Origin: JAHJQQ01 sp963737555
Lineage (GTDB): Bacteria > Pseudomonadota > Gammaproteobacteria > Thiohalobacterales > Thiohalobacteraceae
Direction of reading: 5' to 3'
NCBI GenBank assembly: GCA_963737555.1
Contig: CAVTTB010000002.1
Location: 124,001 to 188,000, forward strand
Length of the DNA stretch: 64,000 bases
Of this stretch, positions 40,083 to 49,579 are shown in pieces. Each line of letters opens with the position of its first letter. Within the stretch, counting starts at the first letter, position 1. Below the pieces are notes generated by a model. That model saw nothing but the letters and a program-made list of their open reading frames with translations, had not been told where the DNA came from and did not search any database. Position numbers and translations under genes: made by a program.

Positions 40083-41691
40083 GTGCATTTGAGTGTTCCA
40101 CCGCAACAAGCGCTACCCGGCGTAGACACCCGACCGGCCCCACTGCGCCTCTGGTTGACTTCGCTGCCCTACGTGGACGCGGAAAACACCGCCGTCGCCG
40201 TGTTGGAACGCCTCCGCCATATCAATCATCAACACCTTCCTGCCGCGCACCGATTGGAACTGCTGGCCGCGTTCCGTCACAGCTACGAACGTCTGCATGA
40301 TGCGCTGCGCGACAACGCCCGCTTGCACGATCCGCAAACCTTGCCGCGCGCACTGACCTTGCTGAGCGAACTTACCGAGGCGATGTCGTTCGGCTACAAA
40401 TACGCCCTGCGCGATAGCAGCACAGAGCAACAGCGTTGGGGCAAGAACAAACAATTGCCCGAGGCGATCAATTACACCCTGCATTTTTTGGCGCTGTTGC
40501 TGCTGTGCCGCTATCAAGCCTACCAGCCGGTATCTGACCAACACTGGCGCGAAGCTGGCGATGTGGTGCGCTTCGCCGAAGCCGAATCGATCGGGGGCAC
40601 ACATGACGTCGAATTTCCCTACAGCGCCGGCGAACTGCATGCCGTGTCCGGCTACCGGCAACTGGCCTTGCTGCGTTTGGCCGATCCCTACCGTTTCCCC
40701 AGCGGCCTGATCTGGGAGGCGTATGGCTACTTGGCCGGCAAAGCCGAGCAGATCGCTCTGCTGACGCACTTCGATGGTGACGTGGCCACGAGCGGCGTCT
40801 ATGCCTTGTCGCTGGATCACGAACCCCATCAGTCACGCCCGGCACCGACCGTCGGCGTCGAACGCAGCAGTTGGCGCTGGCTGGATGCGCGCGAACTCAT
40901 CCGCACAGCACAACTGGACCTGGATCGCATTCTGACCGGCACGGCACCACGGCGGGTGGGGTTCTCCAACAACTTGACCGCCAGCGACGCCGCTCAATTG
41001 CTCGGACGCATGCTCGGCCAATGGACGCACGTCCCACAACGCAACTCGCCGCGCTTCGCCAGCGCGGCCGAAATCGATCTCGCCCCGGGGCTGGATGCCG
41101 CCTATTACTTCCTGAACAACTGCACCGCCTTCGACCCACGGGAATACGCGGTCTCGGAGGACGACGACGATATCGACTATTCAATCAGCACGCGACGCGC
41201 AACGGGAAATCTGGCGCGCGAATTTCGCCTGGTGTCCTGCCCGACGCGCAACCGCAGCGGTGGTGGCCTGTCCTTGCATCTTGACCGGCTGCACGGCCTG
41301 GGGCTGCGGGTCGGACAGCTCGTCATCATCAACGCGCCCGGTACCGGCACGGGCGCAGGCCGTGACTGGCTGGTCGGCGTGGTGCGTTGGCTACAAAACC
41401 AGGAAGAAGCCGGTTCGGAAATTGGCGTGCAGTATGTGGCGCGCAACAGCGTGCCGGTCGTGATGCGCGCAACCACTGGCGCAGTACAGAATTATCATGC
41501 CGCGCTCAAGAGCGACCTGACGCTCGCCGACGGACAGCGGCTGCTGACATTGATCACGACCAAGGGCATGTTCCGCAGCAAGGCAATCTTACGAAATGCG
41601 TCAAGGTGGACAAACACTGCAGATCCGCTGCGAACATCTGCTGGAAAGTGGCGGCGGCTTCGATCGCTTCAGTTACGAAGCATTGGAGTAA
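40083..41691 (+). CDS. Probable PilZ-like, c-di-GMP-related protein, one frame break near the end
   Basis: About 536 residues. N-terminal half is helical and resembles the start of a family of gammaproteobacterial proteins (LRLWLTSLPYVDAENTAVAVLERLRHINHQHLPAAHRLELL). The C-terminal part (REFRLVSCPTRNRSGGGLSL ... LRVGQLVIINAPGTG ... DWLVGVVRWLQNQEEAGSEIGVQYVARNSVPVVMR) looks like a PilZ barrel, though the RxxxR motif is not clear. A break near 41590 moves the true end to 41691 (LQIRCEHLLESGGGFDRFSYEALE). A terminator follows at 41709. Binding of c-di-GMP is inference. Confidence 0.5.
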
Positions 41692-41708
41692 CGCCCTCCG
41701 ATCTCAAC

Positions 41709-41755
41709 TAAAAAAAAGGATCCCCAACGGCGACAGCGTGGAGATCCCTTTTTTG
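41709..41755. terminator. Rho-independent terminator, probably bidirectional
   Basis: AAAAAAAGGATC ... GATCCCTTTTTT: a stem of about 8-11 bases flanked by an A-run and a T-run around the loop at 41720-41742. It separates the PilZ-like gene (plus) from the small alanine-rich exported protein gene (minus) and would stop both. Confidence 0.85.
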
Positions 41756-41782
41756 TCGTGCGCGACCGGTGTCGCGTGTAGC

Positions 41783-42202
41783 TCAGAGAGGACTGACGAT
41801 GTCGTAGGCCTTCTTGCCTTCGGCATTGGCTACGGCCTGTGCCGCATCCTGTACCATTTTCTTCTGGGAATTACTCAGGTCCTTCTTGGCCTGCAAGGCG
41901 GCCACCAGCGGCTTGGCCTTTTCCAGGTAATATTGATTTACGGCGATATCGGCTTGAGCCTTGGCCGACTTCGCCAACTTCGCGGCCGTGGCATCGTCGC
42001 CCGCGGCGGCGGCGGTTTCGGCCTCTTTCAGCTTGTCTTCAGTATCGCGCCAGATCCATCCGAGATCGTTGGCGGTTTTGATCGAGGCACGCGCGGCCTC
42101 CAGCATCTGAGTGGTCGAAGCAGCGGTCTCGGCATGTGCCGCAAACGCGCCGCACAGCAAGATGGCATACGAAAGCGTCTTGAGAGGTAGCGTAATCTTC
42201 AT
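41783..42202 (-). CDS. Small alanine-rich exported helical protein
   Basis: 139 residues. Signal peptide MKITLPLKTLSYAILLCGAFAAHAE, then Ala/Lys-rich helices (LEAARASIKTANDLGWIWRDTEDKLKEAETAAAAGDDATAAKLAKSAKAQADIAVNQYYLEKAKPL). ATG 42202 has GGAG upstream at about nine bases. Resembles the helical, DUF4398-type small envelope proteins, though the lipobox is absent. Same strand and about 220 bases downstream of the next lipoprotein, so the pair may be co-expressed. Function unknown. Confidence 0.7.
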   Translation of the reverse strand: MKITLPLKTLSYAILLCGAFAAHAETAASTTQMLEAARASIKTANDLGWIWRDTEDKLKEAETAAAAGDDATAAKLAKSAKAQADIAVNQYYLEKAKPLVAALQAKKDLSNSQKKMVQDAAQAVANAEGKKAYDIVSPL

Positions 42203-42420
42203 ACCATACATCTCCAATGTGGTGGTTATCGTCCGGGAAGGAATTGGAACGCAGGCACTGCGCACGCTTGTAGAGCGAGGCCCGACCCTAGCACCGCCTC
42301 AAACAGGCTGTCAATTCTCTGCATCAGGCCCTGCGGACCCACGCCAAAGGTAGACGCAGCATTCGGGAGAAAACATTCCCTGGCGAAGCGGGAATCGGAA
42401 ACGTAGCGCGCCAAGTGATG

Positions 42421-42732
42421 TCAGGGTGATGGCGGTGCAGGCGGGGTGTTCGCCACGTCATCGGCGGCTTGGCGTGCCTGTATCGCCGCTTCTTTCGAGG
42501 CATTGGCGGTACGCCGAGCGGCGTTGTAATCACGTTCCGCCAACTCGATCTGCGCCTGTTCCAGCAAGGCCCGCGCATGATCGAGCGCACGCGGCGAACG
42601 CGCCGAGGCGCCGGCATCTTCGGCCGCCTGAATCGCCTGGCGGGCATCGCTCATCTCCTGCGCCGGTATCGTGGCACAGGCGGCGAGAGACACAACCAGA
42701 GACAACAACAGGAATAATTTGATGGGCTGCAT
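42421..42732 (-). CDS. DUF4398-type small lipoprotein
   Basis: 103 residues with a lipobox (LLLSLVVSLAAC). The mature part is one long helix rich in Ala, Arg and Gln: ATIPAQEMSDARQAIQAAEDAGASARSPRALDHARALLEQAQIELAERDYNAARRTANASKEAAIQARQAAD, the typical DUF4398 pattern found in outer-membrane lipoproteins before OmpA-like domains. No OmpA domain is fused here. Function unknown. Confidence 0.8.
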   Translation of the reverse strand: MQPIKLFLLLSLVVSLAACATIPAQEMSDARQAIQAAEDAGASARSPRALDHARALLEQAQIELAERDYNAARRTANASKEAAIQARQAADDVANTPPAPPSP

Positions 42733-42923
42733 GAATATCTATCACTTCGACCGCGGCGTACCCGGAGGGGTAATCCGATCATCAGCATTGGTTGGCAAAC
42801 TAGCACCCGCCGCGCAAAGGCGTCAAGCAAGCCACGCATGGACCCGGACCTGTCGCATCTGGGAGAAGCGGGAGAATGGGCCGCATTGATGATCAACGAC
42901 TTGCCAATGACGAGGATAGTTTA

Positions 42924-43524
42924 ATGGCGGACATACTGGTGCTGTATTACAGCCGGCACGGCGCGACCGCCGAAATGGCGCGGCAGATCGCCCGTGGTAT
43001 CGAAGAGGTATCCGGCATGGCGGCACGCGTGCGCACCGTGCCGGCGGTGTCCACCGTCTGCGAAGCCACCGCCGACAGCATTCCCGACACGGGCGCGCCC
43101 TACGCCAGCCTCGACGATCTGCGCGAATGCGTCGGGCTGGCCTTAGGCAGCCCGACCCGGTTCGGCAATATGGCCGCGCCGTTGAAATATTTCATCGACT
43201 CCACCAGCACGCTGTGGTTGGAAGGCGCACTGATCGGCAAACCCGCCGCGCTCTTCACCTCGACGTCGAGCCTGCACGGCGGCCAGGAGACCACGCTCAC
43301 CTCCATGCTGTTGCCACTGATGCATCACGGCATGCTGATCCTCGGCATACCCTACAGCGCACCGGAACTGATGCGCACGCGTACGCGGCGGCACACCGTA
43401 TGGCGCCAGTCATCACGCCGGCGCCGACAACAAACAGGCACTGAGCGATGATGAAAAAAGTTTGTGCCGCACCCTCGGCCGCCGCCTCGCTGAAACCGCG
43501 CACGCACTGCATAAGCCGCGCTGA
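42924..43524 (+). CDS. wrbA: WrbA-like NAD(P)H:quinone oxidoreductase, one frame break
   Basis: Flavodoxin-fold FMN enzyme that reduces quinones by two electrons. ATG 42924 follows GAGGAT. The FMN phosphate loop is YYSRHGATAEMARQIARG; GSPTRFGNMAAPLKYFIDSTSTLW and FTSTSSLHGGQETTLTSML are the remaining WrbA signatures. An extra G near 43385 shifts the frame; the C-terminus ends LAETAHALHKPR at 43524. Corrected length about 199. The order wrbA-DUF2069 followed by convergent hda is usual in gammaproteobacteria. Confidence 0.93.
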
Positions 43525-43528
43525 TCCG

Positions 43529-43878
43529 ATGACTGCCATACACTGGAAAACCCTGGCCTTGATCGGCTACTTCGGCACCTTCGCGCTGATTGTCGCCTGG
43601 TATGGCTGGTTGTCGCCACCAACGTGTCTACGCCGATTTATGCGCTGCTCGCCTTGGGTACACCGTTGTTGCTGCCATTGCGCGGCTTGCTGCACGGCCG
43701 ACCGTACACCTACGCTTGGAGCTTGTTCCTCGCGCTCGGCTATGCCACGCATGCGCTCATCGAGGCCGTCAGCACGCCGAGCGATCGCGTCTTGGCCGCA
43801 TTGGAATTGCTGCTGGTGCTGTTGTGGTTTGTCGGCGCGGTCGGTTATGTGCGCAGCGTCAGTACGCGTAGGACCTAG
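43529..43878 (+). CDS. DUF2069 membrane protein, one frame break
   Basis: Small four-helix inner-membrane protein of unknown function, 115 residues or so. N-terminus MTAIHWKTLALIGYFGTFALIVAWYGWLSPP; a break near 43615 leads to TPIYALLALGTPLLLPLRGLLHGRPYTYAWSLFLALGYATHALIEAV, the conserved family core. ATG 43529 lies five bases after the wrbA stop. Ends 17 bases before the convergent hda gene. Confidence 0.88.
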
Positions 43879-43895
43879 ATAATTCGAAACTGCGG

Positions 43896-44591
43896 TTATT
43901 CGCTGCCCAACACTTCGCGCACAAAGGGCACCGTCAGACGCCGTTGCGCCGTCAGCGCCGCCGCATCGAGACGTTCGAGCAAGGCCATCAACGCGGGCAG
44001 ATCGCGTGGGCAACGGCGCAGCAGAAACTGCGCGGTGTCTTCGGGCAGTTCCAGACCGCGCTCATGCGCGCGCACGCGGAGAATCTGCATGCGCGCCGCA
44101 TCGTCCACGGGTTGCAGCGCATACACGCCGCCCCAGCCGAGGCGTGAGCGTAAATCCGGCAAGCACAAGCCAAGCTGTTCCGGCGCCGCATGCGCCGCGC
44201 TCAGCCAGCGACCGCCCGCCTCGCGCACGCGGTTGAAGAGGTGAAACAGCGCCTCTTCCCAATCGCGGCGACCGGCGATGGCATCGAGATCGTCGAGGGC
44301 CAGCAGGGCGTAATGCTCCAGCCCTTCGAGCACGCCTAGATCCAGTTCGACCCATTCGGCCAAGGGCAGATAAACGGCACTTTCACCGCCGGCCACCGCC
44401 TGACGACAGGCCGCCTGCAGCAAATGCGTCTTGCCACTGCCCGCCGCGCCGGAGAGAAACAACACAGCCGTATGAGCTTCCGTCGCCAGTTGCCGCACAG
44501 CGGCAACGGCCTCGGCATTCGGCCCGGCGACAAAATTGTCGAAACGCGCCGCCGCCGGCAGACGCAACGCCAAGGGTAATTGTGCCGCCAT
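43896..44591 (-). CDS. hda: DnaA regulatory inactivator Hda
   Basis: AAA+ protein that, with the beta clamp, triggers hydrolysis of ATP bound to DnaA. ATG 44591 gives MAAQLPLALRLPAAARFDNFVAGPN, with the clamp-binding QLPLALR motif at the N-terminus as expected for Hda. Walker A is GAAGSGKTH, Walker B LLALDDLDAIAG, and the Arg finger region SRLGWGGVYAL. 231 residues, usual length. Its ATG coincides with the end of the CDP-alcohol phosphatidyltransferase gene, so the two are translationally coupled. Intact. Confidence 0.94.
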   Translation of the reverse strand: MAAQLPLALRLPAAARFDNFVAGPNAEAVAAVRQLATEAHTAVLFLSGAAGSGKTHLLQAACRQAVAGGESAVYLPLAEWVELDLGVLEGLEHYALLALDDLDAIAGRRDWEEALFHLFNRVREAGGRWLSAAHAAPEQLGLCLPDLRSRLGWGGVYALQPVDDAARMQILRVRAHERGLELPEDTAQFLLRRCPRDLPALMALLERLDAAALTAQRRLTVPFVREVLGSE

Positions 44592-45157
44592 CAGGGGAAG
44601 CGTCCGGAACCGTGCTTCTTGTTCCACGCCCGCCAACCCCAGGTCCAGACGTAATCGATGCCGCTCAACAGCGTCGTGGCGAAGACACCGTGAATCAACA
44701 GCTCCAACCAGCCGGTCGGCAACAGTTGCGCCCCGTAGTTGAACAACACGGCCACCACCAACACCAACTGGCTCAGCGTATTGATCTTGCTGATGACCGA
44801 CGGCGCGGCCTCCAGACGTTCGACCAGCGCGTTGTAGAGAATGGCGCCGGCGAAGATCACCACGTCACGCCCCAGCACCACGGCCGTCAGCCACACGGGA
44901 ATCAGGTCCTGCCAGGCCAGCGCGAGATAACAACTGACCAGCAACAGTTTGTCGGCGATAGGATCGAGCAGGCCACCGAGGCGACTGGTCCAATTGAAGG
45001 TCTTGGCGAGAAAACCGTCGAGCGCATCGGACAGGCCCGCCAGCACGAACAGCACCAGCGCCAAACCGTATTCAGCGGTCAACAGACAGAACACGATCGG
45101 CGGCACCAGCAACAGGCGCAGCACCGTGATCAGGTTGGGAATATCGCGGGCCTGCAT
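44591..45157 (-). CDS. CDP-alcohol phosphatidyltransferase family protein
   Basis: Inner-membrane enzyme that transfers a phosphatidyl group from CDP-diacylglycerol to an alcohol. The conserved metal-binding motif is visible as SDALDGFLAKTFNWTSRLGGLLDPIADK. Five or six transmembrane segments; 188 residues, the size of PgsA-like proteins. A true glycerol-phosphate pgsA is usually elsewhere, so this may be a paralogue; the specific acceptor is not determined. Lies between DUF2066 and hda, a common gammaproteobacterial order. Intact. Confidence 0.88.
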   Translation of the reverse strand: MQARDIPNLITVLRLLLVPPIVFCLLTAEYGLALVLFVLAGLSDALDGFLAKTFNWTSRLGGLLDPIADKLLLVSCYLALAWQDLIPVWLTAVVLGRDVVIFAGAILYNALVERLEAAPSVISKINTLSQLVLVVAVLFNYGAQLLPTGWLELLIHGVFATTLLSGIDYVWTWGWRAWNKKHGSGRFP

Positions 45158-45169
45158 GCGCTCCGCCGC

Positions 45170-46222
45170 TTAGGGCCGCAGCCGGTACACGGCGGTACCG
45201 CCGGCCGCCGATGCTGGTTCGGCAGCCGCGGGTTCCAGCACCCGGTCCAAGGCCACGACCTGATTCAGCCCGAGCACCCCGCCCTGCACATCGACGATAA
45301 ATTCCAGCGTTTGACCGCTGACCGTCTCCAACTCGCTGCTGCGCACGGTCGGCAGACCGGCCAGGTAGGCGCTGACGCGCGCGTAATCGGCGAGACTCAC
45401 GACCCCTTCGACCCGCACCGGCAGCCGCGACTGCCCCGGCGGCACCGCGGCAGTCGGCTTGGGCGTGCTCGCCACCAGGCGTGTATCGACCTGACCGAGG
45501 CCGGCATCCAACATCGCGGCCAAGCCTGCGCCGCTGGCCTGCCAGCGGGCATCGGCCCCGGCGTAATGCAGACCCCAATCACCACTCCAGTTGGCGCCGT
45601 CGGGCTTGAGGCTGCCGACCAACACCGCCTGTGGCTGATAGCGTTCGGAGGCCGGCAATAGCTGCTCCAAGGCGACGTCGTGAACCTGGGTGAAGGTGAC
45701 TTTGGACTGATCCTCCAGGTCGAGCAGGGGCAGGATCAGCGTCAAGCCCTGGCGATGGGCGGCCGCCTGCACCTCGGCGAGCACCCGATCGGCATCCTCG
45801 GCCCCCAGTAGATAACGGCGCTGACCATCATCGACCGCCAGCCAGACCAGCACGGGCGGGCGATCCCGCCCCCACAGCGTCACGCCGCGTTGCTGCAGCG
45901 CGGCCTCCAGCGCAGCGGCATCGAAACCGGCGCGGAAATACAGGCCACCCTCAGCGCCACTCTCGTACTGATATTGCTGCAAATACTGATTCGGCTTGGC
46001 GAGAATGGCCTTGTTTGCCGGCTGATTGAGCGCCCCGGCATCGCCGCTCAGGCGTATCAGCACCTCACTGAGCGCCTGCTTGACCGCCGCCTCCTTCGCC
46101 GCTGGCGTGCGATCGGCAATCGGCACCGTGGCCTCATGGAGCGCGTCGCGCGCCCAGCCCGGCAGTGCGCCCCAGGCCAACAGCCCGCAGAAACAGACGG
46201 CAATGAAGCGTGTCCTGGTCAT
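45170..46222 (-). CDS. DUF2066 exported protein
   Basis: 350 residues with signal peptide (MTRTRFIAVCFCGLLAWGALPGWA). Family signatures AAVKQALSEVLIRLSGD and PPVLVWLAVDDGQRRYLL mark DUF2066; the C-terminal ~100 residues (LPVRVEGVVSLADYARVSAYLAGLPTVRSSELETVSGQTLEFIVD) form a duplicated domain common in this family. Function unknown. The gene is divergent from purM (150 bases between) and is followed by the CDP-alcohol phosphatidyltransferase gene, with 12 bases between. Intact. Confidence 0.9.
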   Translation of the reverse strand: MTRTRFIAVCFCGLLAWGALPGWARDALHEATVPIADRTPAAKEAAVKQALSEVLIRLSGDAGALNQPANKAILAKPNQYLQQYQYESGAEGGLYFRAGFDAAALEAALQQRGVTLWGRDRPPVLVWLAVDDGQRRYLLGAEDADRVLAEVQAAAHRQGLTLILPLLDLEDQSKVTFTQVHDVALEQLLPASERYQPQAVLVGSLKPDGANWSGDWGLHYAGADARWQASGAGLAAMLDAGLGQVDTRLVASTPKPTAAVPPGQSRLPVRVEGVVSLADYARVSAYLAGLPTVRSSELETVSGQTLEFIVDVQGGVLGLNQVVALDRVLEPAAAEPASAAGGTAVYRLRP

Positions 46223-46373
46223 CGTATCCTCGTAATGTCCCTGGGTTATGTCCCTGGTCCTGGCCGCAAAATCCGCCTAAACAAAACCACAACAACGGCG
46301 CAGTCCGCGGTAAAATAACACAGACCTTGGGGCCCCGCCCCGCCCTGCATCTATCTGAATATCCGGAGTCCTT

Positions 46374-47432
46374 GTGAATTCGAAGCCGCCCGCCGCCCCC
46401 CGCACTTCCCTGAGCTACCGTGATGCCGGCGTCGACATCGACGCCGGTGCGGCCTTGGTCGAACGCATCAAGCCGGCGGTCGCACGCACCCAGCGCCCCG
46501 GCGTACTCGGCGGACTGGGCGGCTTCGGCGCGCTGTTCGAATTGCCGGTGGATCGCTACCAGCAGCCGGTGCTGGTGTCCGGCACCGACGGCGTCGGCAC
46601 CAAGCTGCAAGCTCGCCATCGAACTCGAGCGCCACGACACCATCGGCATCGACCTGGTCGCCATGTGCGTCAACGACATCCTGGTGACCGGCGCCGAACC
46701 GCTGTTCTTTCTCGACTACTACGCCACCGGCAAGCTCGACGTCGAGGTCGGCGCCAGCGTCATCACCGGCATCGCCGCCGGCTGCGAACAGGCCGGCTGC
46801 GCCCTGGTCGGCGGCGAGACCGCCGAAATGCCCGGCATGTACGACGCAGGCGATTACGATCTGGCCGGTTTCTGCGTCGGCGTGGTGGAAAAGGCGCGCA
46901 TCATCGACGGCAGCAAGGTCAGGTCGGCGATGCGCTGATCGGCATCGGCGCCAGCGGCCCGCATTCCAACGGCTATTCACTGGTGCGCAAGATTCTTACG
47001 GTCAGCGGCGCCGATCTGAATATGGCCTTCGACGGCGCGACGCTCGGCGAACGTCTGCTGGCGCCGACACGCATCTATGTCAAACCGCTGCTGGCGTTGC
47101 TAGCGCAGATCGACGTACACGCACTCGCCCACATCACCGGCGGCGGCCTGTTGGAAAACATCCCGCGCGTCATGCCCGATAACACCCGCGCGGTGATCTC
47201 CGCATCGTCCTGGCAGCGCCCGGCGGTGTTCGACTGGTTGCAAGAACACGGCAATGTCACCGATGCCGAAATGCACCGCACCTTCAATTGCGGCATCGGC
47301 ATGGTGTTGGTGGTTGCGGCGAATGACGCCGACGCGGTCATGCAGCATTTGACGTCGGCCGGTGAAACCGTTTGGCGCATCGGCCGGATCGAAGCCGGCG
47401 ACGGCGCGGCGCGGGTAGACATGGTCGAGTGA
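46374..47432 (+). CDS. purM: Phosphoribosylformylglycinamidine cyclo-ligase, two frame breaks
   Basis: ATP-dependent ring closure forming aminoimidazole ribotide in purine synthesis. The start is GTG at 46374 with GGAG upstream, giving NSKPPAAPRTSLSYRDAGVDIDAG. Signatures VSGTDGVGTKL, VNDILVTGAEPLFFLDYYATGKL, GGETAEMPGMYDAGDYDLAGFCVG and LAHITGGGLLENIPRVMP are intact. An extra C at 46608 and a missing C near 46920 cancel each other, so only residues between them are misread. Corrected length about 352. Upstream of purN. Confidence 0.95.
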   Translation: MNSKPPAAPRTSLSYRDAGVDIDAGAALVERIKPAVARTQRPGVLGGLGGFGALFELPVDRYQQPVLVSGTDGVGTKLQARHRTRAPRHHRHRPGRHVRQRHPGDRRRTAVLSRLLRHRQARRRGRRQRHHRHRRRLRTGRLRPGRRRDRRNARHVRRRRLRSGRFLRRRGGKGAHHRRQQGQVGDALIGIGASGPHSNGYSLVRKILTVSGADLNMAFDGATLGERLLAPTRIYVKPLLALLAQIDVHALAHITGGGLLENIPRVMPDNTRAVISASSWQRPAVFDWLQEHGNVTDAEMHRTFNCGIGMVLVVAANDADAVMQHLTSAGETVWRIGRIEAGDGAARVDMVE

Positions 47433-47439
47433 AAACGAC

Positions 47440-47494
47440 GTTGTAGGAGCGGCCTGAAGGTGAGCGCTTGCGCCTCACAGGCCGCTCCTACAGC
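47440..47494. repeat. REP-like palindrome, TGTAGGAGCGGCCT family (locus 2)
   Basis: TGTAGGAGCGGCCTGAAGGTGAGC at the left and its inverted counterpart (GCTTGCGCCTCACAGGCCGC, then TCCTACA) form a stem with a small loop. Outer bases match the 25227-25297 element (GTAGGAGCGG / CCGCTCCTAC), inner bases differ. It sits between purM and purN. Confidence 0.88.
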
Positions 47495-47527
47495 CCAGCA
47501 ACTCGGCCACAACCTCACTTCGCGACA

Positions 47528-48187
47528 ATGAACAAACTCCCCATCGTCATTCTGATCTCCGGTCGCGGCAGTAATATGCAGGCGATTCTGGATCGCGCGG
47601 CGCGCGGTGAACTCGCGGTCGACATCCGCGCCGTGATCAGCAACAAGGCCGACGCCTCCGGCCTGGACAGTGCCCGCGCCGCCGGCATTCACACCGAGGT
47701 GCTCGACCACCGGGATTTCGGCGGCCGCGAGCAATACGACAGCGCGCTGCAAAACCTCATCGATCGCTATCAACCCGCACTGGTTGTGCTCGCCGGATTC
47801 ATGCGCATCCTCACACCGGCATTTGTGCGTCATTATCAGGGGCGACTCATCAACATTCATCCGTCGCTACTGCCGGCGTTCCGCGGCTTGGATACGCATC
47901 AGCGCGCACTCGATGCCGGCGCGACCGAACACGGCGCCAGCGTGCATTTCGTCACCGAAGAACTCGACGGCGGACCCGTCATCGTCCAGACACGCGTGCC
48001 GGTGCGCCCCGACGACACCGCCGACAGCCTCGCGACACGCGTGCTGCAAGCCGAACACGCGCTGTATCCCACGGCCATTGGCTGGTTCGCCGCCGGCCGC
48101 CTGCGTTTTCACGCTGGCGCGGTCACTCTGGATGATCAAGTCCTCGCACAACCTGTGCAATTAGACTGTACTGTCACAAAGACCTGA
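47528..48187 (+). CDS. purN: Phosphoribosylglycinamide formyltransferase
   Basis: Transfers a formyl group from 10-formyl-THF to GAR in purine synthesis. 219 residues from ATG 47528 (the longer upstream frame runs through the REP element). Signatures SGRGSNMQAIL, GFMRILTPAFV, INIHPSLLPAFRGLDTHQRAL and the catalytic His/Asp region HGASVHFVTEELDGGP are all present. Intact. Confidence 0.96.
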   Translation: MNKLPIVILISGRGSNMQAILDRAARGELAVDIRAVISNKADASGLDSARAAGIHTEVLDHRDFGGREQYDSALQNLIDRYQPALVVLAGFMRILTPAFVRHYQGRLINIHPSLLPAFRGLDTHQRALDAGATEHGASVHFVTEELDGGPVIVQTRVPVRPDDTADSLATRVLQAEHALYPTAIGWFAAGRLRFHAGAVTLDDQVLAQPVQLDCTVTKT

Positions 48188-48188
48188 T

Positions 48189-48941
48189 ATGCTCGCGCGC
48201 ATGCACTATGCCCTCGCCGTCCTGATCTGTTTCATGATCTCAACCGCCGCGCCTGCCGCCGGCGTGCCCGGGAATTTCCAGGCCGTCTACCAACTGCGCA
48301 TCAACAGCTTCACGATCGGCGAGGCCCGCGTCGAACTCGCCGCGCAAGCCGATGGACGCTACTTGTACAGTTCGCGCACGCACTCCACCGGACTGACGCG
48401 CGTGTTCCGCAACGACAAAGTATCGGAGTCGAGTCTATTCAAACTACACAACCAACATCTGCGCCCACTGGAATACCGTTTCGATCACACCGGCAGCAAG
48501 AAAGAGCGTCACGCTTATCTCAAATTCGATTGGAACAAACGCGAAGTCGCCAACACCGTGGAAGGTCATACCTGGGAGATGGATATCCCGGAAAATGCAC
48601 TGGATAAACTGATCGTGCAACTCGCCGTGATGATGGATCTCGACGCCGGCAAACAAGAACTCGTGTATGCCATCGCCGACGGCGGCAAGCTTAAAGAATA
48701 TACATTCGCCATCGTCGGCAAGGAAAAGCTGCGCGTGCCCGCGGGCGAATACGAGACGGTCAAACTCGAACGTCTGCGCAAGGACAACGACCGCACCACC
48801 TATTTATGGTGCGCACCGTCGTTAGGTTATCTGCCGGTGCGTATCAAACAAATCGAACATGAGGATGGCGTGACGTACTTGAGTGAGTTGAAGCAGACCT
48901 CGCTCGACGCGCAACCGGCAGCGCAACCGCATACACCCTGA
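48189..48941 (+). CDS. DUF3108 exported protein
   Basis: 250 residues with signal peptide (MHYALAVLICFMISTAAPAA). The core NFQAVYQLRINSFTIGEARVEL ... YSSRTHSTGLTRVFRNDKVSESS ... LRVPAGEYETVKLERLRKDNDRTTYLWCAPSLGYLPVRIKQIE is the DUF3108 signature. Immediately after purN (one base between stop and the next ATG), so probably co-transcribed, as in several gammaproteobacteria. Function not established. Intact. Confidence 0.92.
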   Translation: MLARMHYALAVLICFMISTAAPAAGVPGNFQAVYQLRINSFTIGEARVELAAQADGRYLYSSRTHSTGLTRVFRNDKVSESSLFKLHNQHLRPLEYRFDHTGSKKERHAYLKFDWNKREVANTVEGHTWEMDIPENALDKLIVQLAVMMDLDAGKQELVYAIADGGKLKEYTFAIVGKEKLRVPAGEYETVKLERLRKDNDRTTYLWCAPSLGYLPVRIKQIEHEDGVTYLSELKQTSLDAQPAAQPHTP

Positions 48942-48994
48942 GCCCGGATCACGCCTGCGTCAGTCACTAACAGCCGCTCTTCCTCACCAACCCG

Positions 48995-49426
48995 TCAACC
49001 GCAGCAGATGTAGCGCTCCAACTGCTGAATCGTGAACTCACGATCATCGATGATGGCCCGCACCACATCACCGATCGAGATTACACCGAGCAGTTTTTCG
49101 CCATCGAGCACCGGCAGATGCCGGATACGTTTCTCCGTTATGATGCCCATGCATTCCTCGACCGGCGTATTGGGCTTCACGGCGATGAAATGCGCGCTCA
49201 TGATCTCGCGCACGGCGGTGGTTTTCGAACTGCGTCCCTGCAATATTATCTTGCGCGCATAGTCGCGCTCGCTGAGCACGCCGACGAGGCGGCCCTTCTC
49301 GAGCACGAGCAGCGCACCGATATTGCGTTGGCTCATCAGCGCGAGCGCGTCATACACCGTGGCATCCGGATCGATGGTGACGATCTCGCCGCCTTTGTAC
49401 CTGAGTATTTCATTAACCGTAGTCAT
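48995..49426 (-). CDS. Tandem CBS-domain protein
   Basis: 143 residues made of two CBS domains: MTTVNEILRYKGGEIVTIDPDATVYDALALMSQRNIGALLVLEKGRLVGVLSERDYARK and the second from REIMSAHFIAVKPNTPVEECMGIITEKRIRHLPVLDGEKLLGVISIGDVVRA. Such proteins bind adenosine nucleotides and sense energy state; partner unknown. Strongly conserved family. Convergent with DUF3108. Intact. Confidence 0.93.
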   Translation of the reverse strand: MTTVNEILRYKGGEIVTIDPDATVYDALALMSQRNIGALLVLEKGRLVGVLSERDYARKIILQGRSSKTTAVREIMSAHFIAVKPNTPVEECMGIITEKRIRHLPVLDGEKLLGVISIGDVVRAIIDDREFTIQQLERYICCG

Positions 49427-49579
49427 GTTTCCCCTCCTTAACGTGAAAGAGGCGGCCGATTACCGTTGGGCGGCCGTGGGAAAATGAATTGCTATGGCGG
49501 AAGTATAGAACAGCGGTTTGACAGGATCGTCATTTCAGCGGTGCACGCTGGACGCATCTAAAGCGATACCCTTCGGTAA

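Noticed and set aside
47440..47494. The REP-like stem between purM and purN as a rho-independent terminator
   Set aside because: No T-run follows the stem, and the two genes are often co-transcribed, so it is listed only as a repeat.
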